From JBMOKT01 sp049323895 (GTDB lineage: Bacteria; Bacillota; Peptococcia; Peptococcales; BICA1-8), in assembly GCA_049323895.1 (NCBI GenBank), contig JBMOKT010000008.1:62001-126000 (forward strand): a DNA stretch of 64,000 bases, written 5' to 3'. This document shows, one piece after another, positions 55,311 through 63,648 of this stretch (its first letter is position 1; the number at the start of each line of letters is the position of its first letter). Below the pieces are notes generated by a model. The model had not been told where the DNA came from and searched no databases. It saw only the letters and a list, made by a program, of their open reading frames with translations. Made by a program: the position numbers and the translations under genes.

Positions 55311-56099
55311 TCACCTCCTATCGTCATATAGATACCTGGCATCGCCTAAACCCATTGAGGTCTTGTAACCAATACCTGCAATTCCTGCAAAGAAGGCCAG
55401 GCTATTAAGCATATTAACCTGAAAATTTGGTAATGACTTGTCCAACTGATAGGTACTGTTTCCTATACATCCAATGACTTTGTATTTACCAAAATCAACC
55501 AATTCAGTTTTTAGATTATATTTTTTCACTAAGATAGGTGAATTTCCTAATTCACCAGGTAAGCTTACAGGACTGAAGGCATTCCATTTTCTTAACAAGC
55601 TTCCGAATACTAGGTCGGGCTGGGGGAATATTTCTTGTGTACCCTGTTGACGGAAGCTAGTGGATGAAGAAAACTGTAAAGTAATTTCCCTGTTCACCAG
55701 ACTATGTTTTTCTAGAATGTCATAAAAAGATAAACCTTTACTTCCAAAAATAGGTCTAACTTCGGTAATATTAAGACCTGCAGTACCTAGATAGATTTTA
55801 TTCCCTACTAAAGTAAATGCCATATTACTTACAACTTTAAATATTTCTTCATTAAGTGAAGCAAAAGTAAAGGAATACTCTTCCCCTTCTTCGAACACAG
55901 TTTTTCCTTTTTCCTTCTTCCCCCCATAAACAGGACCAATGGAAAAAGGTTTTTCATCCATACCATGTATCCTGGCACTTAGTTCAGGGTTAATCTCTTC
56001 CAGCATTTTGAAAAACCATCCGTGAATTTCCGTACCGCCGTATCCTTTAACAGTACCTGTTGCACTACATTTTCCTTTTATAATTATCTTTTGCAGCAT
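55311..56099 (-). CDS. cas6: Cas6 endoribonuclease of the type I-B operon
   Basis: This is 262 residues from ATG 56099, chosen because AGGAGGAAGG lies directly upstream; an upstream TTG would fall inside the hairpin of the 5' leader. His26 in GGTEIHGWFF is the likely catalytic residue, and the final GIGYKTSMGLG is the glycine-rich loop. It cleaves pre-crRNA and stays with Cascade. It heads the I-B operon and carries a repeat-like hairpin in its mRNA leader. Confidence 0.9.
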   Translation of the reverse strand: MLQKIIIKGKCSATGTVKGYGGTEIHGWFFKMLEEINPELSARIHGMDEKPFSIGPVYGGKKEKGKTVFEEGEEYSFTFASLNEEIFKVVSNMAFTLVGNKIYLGTAGLNITEVRPIFGSKGLSFYDILEKHSLVNREITLQFSSSTSFRQQGTQEIFPQPDLVFGSLLRKWNAFSPVSLPGELGNSPILVKKYNLKTELVDFGKYKVIGCIGNSTYQLDKSLPNFQVNMLNSLAFFAGIAGIGYKTSMGLGDARYLYDDRR

Positions 56100-56116
56100 A
56101 CCTACCTTCCTCCTAC

Positions 56117-56173
56117 TTAATCCCAAAGGGAATTAGTATTTTTTACCACACATTATTTTTATGTTTCAATTCC
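56117..56173 (-). promoter_or_regulatory. Repeat-like hairpin and partial repeat in the cas6 5' leader
   Basis: On the minus strand the order is: GGAATTGAAAC (56173-56163, the exact 3' end of the CRISPR repeat), about 15 nt, then GGTAAAAAATACTAATTCCC and TTTGGGATTAAG (56147-56117, similar to the repeat 5' part and stem), then the cas6 RBS. The stem TAAT(T)CCC/GGGATTA can form with one bulged T. It looks like a mini CRISPR unit built into the leader of the I-B mRNA. Confidence 0.75.
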
Positions 56174-56345
56174 ATAATAGAAGTAAGCTTTTTCGTCGAT
56201 AAAGATAATATGTTATAAAGTATTTGCTTACTATTTAAAAATATACTTGTTATCTTTTCTGTTTTTACATATTCTACAATTATTTTACATTTCCTCCTAA
56301 CTTTGGCTTAAAAACAATAACTATCCTAAATCCAGTCTTTTATGA

Positions 56346-56351
56346 TATAAT
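56346..56351 (+). promoter_or_regulatory. Extended -10 promoter for the coiled-coil gene
   Basis: TGATATAAT gives an extended -10 (TATAAT at 56346-56351), about 28 bases ahead of the start at 56380. The -35 is weak. Confidence 0.55.
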
Positions 56352-56379
56352 TTTAAAAAGTATTTCTGTGAGGAATATT

Positions 56380-56736
56380 ATGGAAGAGAAAAAAGTATTA
56401 GATTTTATTGAAAAAATGTATATTGAATTTACCGCACTTTTTGAACAGATTGACAAGCGCTTTGAACAGATTGACAAGCGCTTTGAACAGATGGACAAGC
56501 GCTTTGAACAGATGGATAAGCGTTTTGAACAGATGGATAAGCGCTTTGACCAAGTTGAAAGCAGGCTTACTAAATTGGAATTTGGTCAGGAAAGGCTGGA
56601 AGACCGGGTTGATGAGGTATTTGAGGCTTTACAGTCCCATATTGAGGTCAATGATAGACAACATGAAGAAATAATGATGGAGCTTAAAGGTGACATCAGC
56701 CTTATTAAAACAACAATTAAAAGAATCGTGAAATAA
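56380..56736 (+). CDS. Coiled-coil protein with heptad tandem repeats
   Basis: This 118-residue protein starts at ATG 56380 with GTGAGGA upstream. Residues about 21-55 are five copies of the seven-residue unit FEQ(I/M)DKR and one variant (FDQVESR), encoded by a 21-base tandem repeat at 56440-56544. The rest is a long coiled coil with no membrane segment. I do not recognise a precise function; such proteins are widespread. It lies divergent to the I-B cas operon and has its own promoter and terminator. Confidence 0.75.
   Translation: MEEKKVLDFIEKMYIEFTALFEQIDKRFEQIDKRFEQMDKRFEQMDKRFEQMDKRFDQVESRLTKLEFGQERLEDRVDEVFEALQSHIEVNDRQHEEIMMELKGDISLIKTTIKRIVK
56440..56565 (+). repeat. 21-bp tandem repeat inside the coiled-coil gene
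   Basis: Five near-identical units TTTGAACAGATNGAYAAGCG(C/T) and one decayed sixth. The unit is exactly one heptad, so copy number can change without breaking the frame. Confidence 0.9.
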
Positions 56737-56737
56737 A

Positions 56738-56764
56738 AAAACTGAGCTGCCGCTCAGTTTTCTT
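56738..56764 (+). terminator. Rho-independent terminator
   Basis: AAAACTGAGC pairs with GCTCAGTTTT around TGCC, followed by CTTTG, directly after the coiled-coil gene. Confidence 0.8.
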
Positions 56765-56811
56765 TGTTGATGGTTGATAGACCTTGAAAAGGGTTCTTGC
56801 TTGCTTTTAGT

Positions 56812-57444
56812 CTATTTATTACGGGCTTTACGATATCCGGCATATGTAATAGGTTCTTCGTTATCGTCATTGATTTGACCAGATTGTACCTGACCAATAA
56901 ATAATGTATGAGTCCCTAAGTCAACACATTTTTCTCTTAAAACCTGGCAATCAAAATAAGCAATACAATCCTTTAGTATGGGATTTCCTATAGGTGATAA
57001 GTCGTAATCCAAACCGCTAAACTTATCTGTGTTTCTTCCTGATTGGTATCCAAATCGCTTAACTATTTCTTGGCAGTCTTGACCTAGTACACAGACTGTA
57101 AAACTGTTGCTCCCCCCGATAAACTCATGTGTTAGATTTTGTTTATTAATACCTACTGCAACAACTAATGGGCTGCCGGTTACCTGAAAAACTGTATTGC
57201 AAACCTGCCCGTTATACTTTCCATTATTGCCGGAAGTTACTACATACAACCCATACTGAATTTTAAACAAGATTTCCTGCAAGGCTCTTTGCTTTTCTTT
57301 TTCCGTATCGCCTTCAGCTTCTACTGCTTCACCAAGCAGTTCAAAAAATTCCGGTCCTACACCACATACAGGGCATTTTCCCGGTGGTTCCTCGCCTACA
57401 TGGATGTAATTACAAACTGTACAACGCCATCTTTTAGCTGACAA
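56812..57444 (-). CDS. Rubredoxin-flavin reductase fusion
   Basis: This is 210 residues from TTG 57444 behind GAGGTGA. Residues 8-27 have CTVC...CPVC, the rubredoxin-type iron site. The rest (about 45-210) is a flavin reductase-like FMN domain (FKIQYGLYVVTSGN, GQVCNTVFQVT, GINKQNLTH). It resembles high-molecular-weight rubredoxin (Hrb) of acetogens, which transfers electrons in oxygen or NO defence, though in that protein I recall the rubredoxin part at the other end. It is probably cytoplasmic. Confidence 0.82.
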   Translation of the reverse strand: MSAKRWRCTVCNYIHVGEEPPGKCPVCGVGPEFFELLGEAVEAEGDTEKEKQRALQEILFKIQYGLYVVTSGNNGKYNGQVCNTVFQVTGSPLVVAVGINKQNLTHEFIGGSNSFTVCVLGQDCQEIVKRFGYQSGRNTDKFSGLDYDLSPIGNPILKDCIAYFDCQVLREKCVDLGTHTLFIGQVQSGQINDDNEEPITYAGYRKARNK

Positions 57445-57576
57445 ACACTTCACCTCGTTTTAATATAATTCTTAAAAGACTGATAAACTGTATTCTTTAG
57501 TTTTAAACATTTTTTGGTTAAATAAGATAGCATCAAAATGAAATAAAGAAAATATTCTAGAGAAAAAACAGACCAT

Positions 57577-59025
57577 TTAATTCATCTCAAACTTTTTGTT
57601 GAGGGAATTTAGGGTAACCACTACATCCCGGGTGGTATATTTGCCTTTATAAAGAGCATCATCGGCGATTTTTATTAACTCTTCTGCAGTCTGAGCATCA
57701 TCTGGAACAGCTGCGATACCGATAGTAACCGTCAAGTCCCCCCCTGGAAGTTGTTCTTCCCCGTAAAATTCATGTTCCTTAATCTTTAGCCGTATACGTT
57801 CGGCCACATCTTTTGCTTTTTCTTTATCCATTCCTGGAAGAATGACGGTGAACTCTTCCCCTCCATAACGTGATACTATATCCGATTCCCTAAAGCTCTC
57901 TTTTAGCATTTTTCCAATTTCCGTAAGTACAACATCTCCCTGAGGATGACCAAACAAATCATTATATATTTTAAAGTAGTCTACATCAATGATAAGAAGA
58001 CTCAATGTAGACTTAAATGCTTTTGCTATTTCCGTAGTCAGCCGCTGGCGAAAATACCTTACATTATACAGTTTAGTCAGTTCATCGGTTACGGCCATAT
58101 TAGCCATCTCATAATGAGCATCTAAAAGCTGCCTTTCCATCTCCTTTTGCTCTGAAATATCCCTGTATATCCCAATAGCACCAATTATTTCATTTTCATG
58201 CTCATCGCTAACCTGGAAGGTTTCTATCAGGTAAGTTTTTGTTTTTCCCAGTTCATCTACAAAACTCCTTTCAATATCCTTATGAGTTTTGCCCGTTTCC
58301 AAGGATTCAGTAATTAAGCTGGTATACTTTCCATTTTCATCATATTTTTGCCTATTATAGTATACCTCCCAATCAAATTTACCTAGGATTTCATCTTCGG
58401 AACTGCTATAAATTATCTGGGCAGCAGGATTTAATATCCTGGTCTGACCCTGGGCATCAATAAACTGAATTCCATTGTTGGTTGTGTTGAGCATAATTTT
58501 AAAAACCTTGGAAATTTGGCGCAGCTTCACCTTGTTTTCTATCTGTTCATATAGAATGTGGGCAACTCCAAAATTAATAATAATGATTAATAGCCCCCAC
58601 TGGAAAAAAACCCCTCTAAGCATAGGATTCATATAAAGTGCTGCCAAGGAGGAAAATGTCAGTACACAAGTTAAAACAAAAAACTGCAAACGGCTTTTAT
58701 ACCAATAAGCAATGCTAACAAGCTGGACTATATATAAAACAAGAACCACCTGGCTCCCTGTAAAATATGTAATATACATTAATGCTAAAAGCAAGATGAT
58801 TCTATAAATACAAAAGGAAACACAATAATTTTTCTTCCAAAGCAAAGGTGAGATTAGAATAACCAGGAGACAAGTTAAATAAACTAAGAGTTGCAGGCTA
58901 TCCAGCTCGGTATTCCTCCTTAGAAAATAGTCGCTGAAGAAAAAATATATGACTAAAAAACCATTCAAAAAAGGAAGGTACTTTTCAATATTTGTTTCCT
59001 TAATTTCCCAATAATCCAACGGCAT
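57577..59025 (-). CDS. Membrane GGDEF diguanylate cyclase with PAS domain
   Basis: The 482-residue protein has about six membrane helices in the first ~160 residues, a PAS domain (about 185-300; FIDAQGQTRILNPAAQI) and a GGDEF domain at the C-terminus with YGGEEFTVI near residue 385. The active-site form GGEEF is allowed for cyclase activity. It should make c-di-GMP in response to a signal sensed at the PAS or membrane part. A terminator-like stem follows the start side; it is monocistronic. Confidence 0.9.
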   Translation of the reverse strand: MPLDYWEIKETNIEKYLPFLNGFLVIYFFFSDYFLRRNTELDSLQLLVYLTCLLVILISPLLWKKNYCVSFCIYRIILLLALMYITYFTGSQVVLVLYIVQLVSIAYWYKSRLQFFVLTCVLTFSSLAALYMNPMLRGVFFQWGLLIIIINFGVAHILYEQIENKVKLRQISKVFKIMLNTTNNGIQFIDAQGQTRILNPAAQIIYSSSEDEILGKFDWEVYYNRQKYDENGKYTSLITESLETGKTHKDIERSFVDELGKTKTYLIETFQVSDEHENEIIGAIGIYRDISEQKEMERQLLDAHYEMANMAVTDELTKLYNVRYFRQRLTTEIAKAFKSTLSLLIIDVDYFKIYNDLFGHPQGDVVLTEIGKMLKESFRESDIVSRYGGEEFTVILPGMDKEKAKDVAERIRLKIKEHEFYGEEQLPGGDLTVTIGIAAVPDDAQTAEELIKIADDALYKGKYTTRDVVVTLNSLNKKFEMN

Positions 59026-59170
59026 GACCTAGCACCCCATTTATAAGATGGAAATTTCCCATTTCTTAAGAAATAGATATATATATTCTTTACGCCCATG
59101 TAAAATTCCTTTATAACTAAAAAAGTCCGGAAAAAATCCCGACTTTTTTTTAAGACATTCCATTAAAACT

Positions 59171-59246
<76 letters not shown>

Positions 59247-59346
59247 AGTATACCTCTTCTACCCTGTCGGTAAAACAGGTCATACTTTTCCTTACTTCCT
59301 CCACCCGGTCTAAATTTATATCTATAATGGCAATTTGTTCCCTGTC

Positions 59347-59446
59347 NNNNNNNNNNNNNNNNNNNNNNNNNNNNNNNNNNNNNNNNNNNNNNNNNNNNNN
59401 NNNNNNNNNNNNNNNNNNNNNNNNNNNNNNNNNNNNNNNNNNNNNN
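59347..59446. other. 100-base N gap (scaffold join)
   Basis: Exactly 100 Ns. The sequence just before it (59245-59346) is identical to 59473-59572 just after it, so the join lies over an unmerged overlap or a collapsed repeat. Confidence 0.97.
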
Positions 59447-59474
59447 ACTAGCCACTAGCCACTAGCCACTAACA
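59447..59474. repeat. Heptamer repeat tract at the right side of the gap
   Basis: The same ACTAGCC unit, three or more copies, begins at the gap edge and ends in ACTAAC. The last bases form the stop codon of the nitrilase gene (TAG within GTTAGTG on the minus strand). Confidence 0.9.
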
Positions 59475-60248
59475 GTATACCTCTTCTACCCTGTCGGTAA
59501 AACAGGTCATACTTTTCCTTACTTCCTCCACCCGGTCTAAATTTATATCTATAATGGCAATTTGTTCCCTGTCATCCCCTTCAAAGAGAACCTCTCCAAG
59601 AGGATCCACCACCATAGAGTGACCAAAAAAGTGGGTCCCCCTCTCTGTTCCTGTCCGGTTTGCACTTACGAGAAACAATTGGTTCTCAATGGATCTGGCC
59701 TGATTCAGTATACGCCAGGGGTGCATCCTGGGGTGGGGCCACTGAGCAGGTACAAAAATTATCTGGGCGCCATCCAGAGCAAGGGCACGGGATAACTCCG
59801 GAAATCTTAAGTCGTAGCAAATAAGCAGTCCGCATGTAACTCCATCTAATTGAAAAATACATCGGGTATCCCCCCGCTGTAAATAATCCCCCTCATTCAT
59901 AAGACCAAAAAGGTGTATTTTGCTGTATTGGACCACCTTCTCCCCTTTTCTGTTGAAAACATATGAGGTGTTATAGACATGTTCTCCTTTTTTATCTGCT
60001 ATGGAACCTGCTATCAGGTTTATCCCCAGCTCACCAGCTAATGCTCCCATTTTCGCAGCACTGGGTGTTCCCTCTATATCTGCAATTTCACCTACACGCT
60101 TTAAGTCATAGCTGGTATTCCACATTTCCGGCAGGATAATTATATCGGGATTACTCTGGGCAGCCTTTTTTGCCAAATCAACTGCTTTCCCCAGATTTTT
60201 GACAGTGTCACCTAGGAGTATATCCATTTGAATAACAGCTATTCTCAT
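59469..60248 (-). CDS. Nitrilase-family carbon-nitrogen hydrolase (omega-amidase type)
   Basis: This is 259 residues from ATG 60248 behind GGTGATAG. The catalytic triad is visible as E41 (LPEMWN), K110 (YSKIHLF) and C144 (LLICYDLRFPE). The family includes omega-amidase (2-oxoglutaramate, 2-oxosuccinamate) and Nit2 proteins. It should hydrolyse a small amide in the cytoplasm. The last codons and stop are formed by the edge of a heptamer repeat tract. It follows cheW on the same strand at a 22-base gap. Confidence 0.9.
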   Translation of the reverse strand: MRIAVIQMDILLGDTVKNLGKAVDLAKKAAQSNPDIIILPEMWNTSYDLKRVGEIADIEGTPSAAKMGALAGELGINLIAGSIADKKGEHVYNTSYVFNRKGEKVVQYSKIHLFGLMNEGDYLQRGDTRCIFQLDGVTCGLLICYDLRFPELSRALALDGAQIIFVPAQWPHPRMHPWRILNQARSIENQLFLVSANRTGTERGTHFFGHSMVVDPLGEVLFEGDDREQIAIIDINLDRVEEVRKSMTCFTDRVEEVYC

Positions 60249-60270
60249 TACTATCACCTTTCCCTATGGA

Positions 60271-60732
60271 TTATTTGGTATTTATCACATGTTTTATTTC
60301 ACTTATCTCCGCAGAACTTAGGGTTTTTTCCAGATCCAGGAGTATTAAAAGCCTTCCTTCCAATTTGCCTACTCCTGTTATACCGCTTTGGTTAAAGTCG
60401 TTAATTAGGGAAGGGGTGGGTTCAATAGAATCCTCCGGTACCCGCATAACCTCCGATACCTGGTCAGCTATAATACCTATAGTGTGTGCAGCAGCTTTTA
60501 CCACTATAATTCTTGTATCTTCCAATACTTCAGAACCAGTACCATAGAAGCGTTTCTTCAAATCAACAACAGGTATAACCTGCCCCCTTAAGTTAATTAA
60601 ACCTTTAATAAAAGATGGTGCATTGGGCACCTTGGTAATTTCCTGAAAGCGTACAATTTCTTGAACCTTTGTGATTTCTAGTCCATATTCCTCATTTTGT
60701 AAGGAGAATACAACTAGTTGTTTATCTGACAT
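60271..60732 (-). CDS. cheW: CheW-like chemotaxis coupling protein
   Basis: The 153-residue protein is one CheW domain: VFSLQNEEYGLEITKVQEI, INLRGQVIPVVDLKKRF and GIIADQVSEV. It links chemoreceptors to the CheA kinase. It is the first gene of a pair with the nitrilase gene; other chemotaxis genes are not in the window. Confidence 0.92.
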   Translation of the reverse strand: MSDKQLVVFSLQNEEYGLEITKVQEIVRFQEITKVPNAPSFIKGLINLRGQVIPVVDLKKRFYGTGSEVLEDTRIIVVKAAAHTIGIIADQVSEVMRVPEDSIEPTPSLINDFNQSGITGVGKLEGRLLILLDLEKTLSSAEISEIKHVINTK

Positions 60733-60918
60733 TCATAATTCCCCCTATATTGTATTTGTATTAATTTTATTTCGACTTATTCCAACAAATACCTTCTATA
60801 ATACTTTGACAAACTTAATGTTCCCTTGAAATGAAAGGAAAAACTAAAATTTTATAGAATAATACATAAAGGTTAAAACCCGTTGTTATCACTAACATTA
60901 TAGAAAGGTTGCATATTT

Positions 60919-61212
60919 ATGTTTATGTTTTTAGACTTCAACTCGTCACTGGTTAACACCCTTTTCCTAATTGGCTATTTCCTTCTATTGCTGTATGCCT
61001 TTGGTAAAGGGAGGGAAATCCGACTTAAAAGAAAAGAAAAAGCTTTTCTTAAAAAGCTTTTCGCAGTCCTGCAAACAGAAGAATTACCCCTTTATAAAGG
61101 GCAGAACAAGGTAAATTGGTCCAAGGTCTATACTCAATTAAAAAATACCCCCCCATCCCCCCAACGGGATGAGGTGATGGAAGTTGTGAAAAATAGAAAA
61201 AGCGGTCATTAA
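60919..61212 (+). CDS. Small protein with one membrane helix
   Basis: The 97-residue protein has an N-terminal hydrophobic segment (about residues 8-26) and a basic, charged tail. It starts at ATG 60919 behind AAAGG and has its own terminator. I do not recognise the family. Confidence 0.6.
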   Translation: MFMFLDFNSSLVNTLFLIGYFLLLLYAFGKGREIRLKRKEKAFLKKLFAVLQTEELPLYKGQNKVNWSKVYTQLKNTPPSPQRDEVMEVVKNRKSGH

Positions 61213-61246
61213 AAGAACTGGGTCAAATGCCCAGTTCTTTATTTTT
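61210..61246. terminator. Terminator between convergent genes
   Basis: AAAGAACTGGG pairs with CCCAGTTCTTT around TCAAATG, followed by ATTTTT, at the end of the small plus-strand gene and before the acyltransferase stop. Confidence 0.85.
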
Positions 61247-61267
61247 AGACGCCTTCAAAATTTCATT

Positions 61268-62287
61268 TTATCTTATAGGTATAACCCTTTCCCTCCATCT
61301 AATGTATAAGATGGAAGCCGGTATGACGGTAAGGATAATAAAAAGGGTATTAAAAAGAAACCCGCCGGTAATGGAAATAAAACCCAGCTTACTATAAATT
61401 TTTTGAGAAACTATTAAGACCAGGGGATGGCTCAGGTATATATAATAAGAACTATCACCTATGCTTTGCAGAAACCTTTTTATAACCAAGTCTCTATCAT
61501 TTATTAATATAGCCAGATAGAAATAAAACAAAATGCTGACAGAAGAAAAAACAACCCATGTAGTCTTTATTAATAGCCCGCTCATACTCACATGCAAAAC
61601 ATGGTATTGGTAAAACTGCCAAATAAAAAAGGTATTAATCCCGACAAAGGTCAATAAAAGATAGAATCTGGTTTTGGACATTATTTGTTTTAAATAAGGA
61701 AAATATCTGGCTAGGTAACAACCAAGGGCAAAGAAAAAAATATACTGCATAAAAAAACGGTCCGCATACTTAAACTGCCCCCATTTAAAAAATATCAGAT
61801 TGAAAATAAATATTAGAAACAGTGTTTTATTATTGTTAAACCGGTTAAATGCCAGCCTAAGAATAATAAAGATAAAATAAAACTGTACTATCAGTGCCAC
61901 AAAATACAGATGGTAAACCATGTCACCTAAAAACAGTTTTTTGAGAAAAAAGTTCCAGGAGAAAGTATAAAACCCTGCATAAATAAAGAATAAGTAGTAA
62001 GCAATACTCCAGAATATATACGGACCCAAGACGGCGGCCAGCCTTTTATGGAGAAAGGGGAGAAAAATTAACTTTTTCTCCTGATAGGCAACGGTAAGTA
62101 CAAAGCCGCTGATAAAAATAAAGGCAGGTACTGCAAACTGCATGGCTCTGTTTAATACGGAAAAAAGAACCAGCAAAAAACTTCCTTTTTCTAAGGCTAC
62201 TACCGGCTCAGCACTGGTATGGATAAGAATAACTGCTGCAGCGCCCAGGGCCCTTAAAATATTTACCTCTTCAAGTTTGGCTCTCAA
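61268..62287 (-). CDS. Membrane acyltransferase (Acyl_transf_3 family)
   Basis: The 339-residue protein has about ten membrane helices and opens with VNILRALGAAAVILIHTSA, where the Arg and His are the conserved pair of the family; the usual Asp before the Arg is Asn here. It should transfer acetyl or similar groups to a surface polysaccharide or lipid carrier. It precedes nothing on its strand except the dehydrogenase upstream, 42 bases away. Confidence 0.85.
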   Translation of the reverse strand: MRAKLEEVNILRALGAAAVILIHTSAEPVVALEKGSFLLVLFSVLNRAMQFAVPAFIFISGFVLTVAYQEKKLIFLPFLHKRLAAVLGPYIFWSIAYYLFFIYAGFYTFSWNFFLKKLFLGDMVYHLYFVALIVQFYFIFIILRLAFNRFNNNKTLFLIFIFNLIFFKWGQFKYADRFFMQYIFFFALGCYLARYFPYLKQIMSKTRFYLLLTFVGINTFFIWQFYQYHVLHVSMSGLLIKTTWVVFSSVSILFYFYLAILINDRDLVIKRFLQSIGDSSYYIYLSHPLVLIVSQKIYSKLGFISITGGFLFNTLFIILTVIPASILYIRWRERVIPIR

Positions 62288-62329
62288 TTTATCACCTAAT
62301 TTTTGTTAAGCATAAGTATTTTAGGGTTT

Positions 62330-63349
62330 TTATTTAAAAATAATAGATTTACTTACATTATTGACATTTTGTGTACCGGTTAAAATCATAGTCTTACGCA
62401 AATCTGCCTTAAAGTTATCCAACATAACCTTAATGCCTTGTGCTCCTCCGCCAATAACAGCAATTGCAGGGGGACGGCCCAGTACAGCAGCATGTGCACC
62501 AAGGGCCAGGCACTTCAGGACATCCAGACCTGTTCTAATGCCGCCATCAATCAGTATTGTCATTTTGTCTCCAACAGCAGCGGCAATATGAGGCAGCACT
62601 TCGGCAGTTCCCGCACAATGGTCCATTGACCTGCCGCCATGATTTGAAACAACAATTGCACTAACCCCTGCTTCAGCAGCAATAAGGGCATCTTCCACTG
62701 TCATAATCCCTTTTAATATGACAGGAAGTTTGGTACTGCGTACTATTTCCTGCAATTGTTTCAGGTTTTTGGGTTCAACGGATAAACCTTTAATATTGTT
62801 ATGGATAAGGGCGGCAGCATCTATATCAACACCCACAGCCACAGCACCTGCCTCCTCGGCATCCCTGATATTTTTCAAGATTTCTGCTTGGGGGCGGGGC
62901 TTAATAATGGGGATTCCCCTCCGGGGGTACTTCCTAGTGCTTTTTAAACCCACCTGATAAATTGCCGGATCAGGTCCGTCACCTGTCATACCCAGCACTC
63001 CACCCATTTGAGCACCTTCTAACCATTGGTCAGCCAGGTCATCTTCCAGTATACTGCCGTTTAAGTTAAGCTTTCCACCGGCGATAGCCCCCAGTATTAC
63101 AGGCTGGTCCAATTTCTGCCCGAAAATCTCAAGGCTCAGTTCAGGCTCCCGTACATCATGGAGGGTACGCAGATTCAATTTAAGGTCAGCCAAAGCCTGA
63201 AAATTATTTATGAAAGATGCTCCAGTACCTGCACTTCCCATACCCGGCATCTGTCCCTTGCATACTACCCCGTTACAGGCAGGACATACTTTGCATACAG
63301 GTGTTAGTTTTTCTCTCGCCCTGTCTTGAATTTCCTTCCAACTCATCAA
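62330..63349 (-). CDS. FMN-dependent alpha-hydroxy-acid dehydrogenase
   Basis: The 339-residue TIM-barrel protein has the lactate/glycolate oxidase pattern: VILKGIMTVEDA with the FMN lysine, VVSNHGGRSMDH with the catalytic His, and DGGIRTGLDVLKCLALGA. An N-terminal cysteine cluster CKVCPACNGVVC (residues about 19-30) is not in the classical oxidases and may hold a metal cluster. It should oxidise lactate or another 2-hydroxy acid in the cytoplasm. It may be cotranscribed with the acyltransferase. Confidence 0.88.
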   Translation of the reverse strand: MMSWKEIQDRAREKLTPVCKVCPACNGVVCKGQMPGMGSAGTGASFINNFQALADLKLNLRTLHDVREPELSLEIFGQKLDQPVILGAIAGGKLNLNGSILEDDLADQWLEGAQMGGVLGMTGDGPDPAIYQVGLKSTRKYPRRGIPIIKPRPQAEILKNIRDAEEAGAVAVGVDIDAAALIHNNIKGLSVEPKNLKQLQEIVRSTKLPVILKGIMTVEDALIAAEAGVSAIVVSNHGGRSMDHCAGTAEVLPHIAAAVGDKMTILIDGGIRTGLDVLKCLALGAHAAVLGRPPAIAVIGGGAQGIKVMLDNFKADLRKTMILTGTQNVNNVSKSIIFK

Positions 63350-63648
63350 GCAAACCTCCTTATATATTAATTCTTAAAGATATTATTCGAAACCGATAGA
63401 GAAAATCCTTGTAGCAAAATGTATTATTTTTCAGGATTGTTATCTATGCCCTGACTGAACAACTGAAGTTCACAAATCACTGATCACTGGGCACTATCAT
63501 AGGGCATTCAATTCAATTGTTGTTTAAATTCAGCCACGGATTAACACAGATTTTTTTACGATTAGACGAACGACGAAAATGTTTAAGATAAATTTAGACG
63601 GGTATAAATATAGTAACTTAATACAAATAAATTAAAGGAGGAGAATTT
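63350..63648. other. Intergenic gap with short dispersed motifs
   Basis: No gene is visible. It holds GATCACTGGGCAC near 63480 (also near 5917-5945) and CACGGATTAACACAG near 63535, which look like small dispersed repeats. The promoter of the next gene must lie near 63590-63630. Confidence 0.5.
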
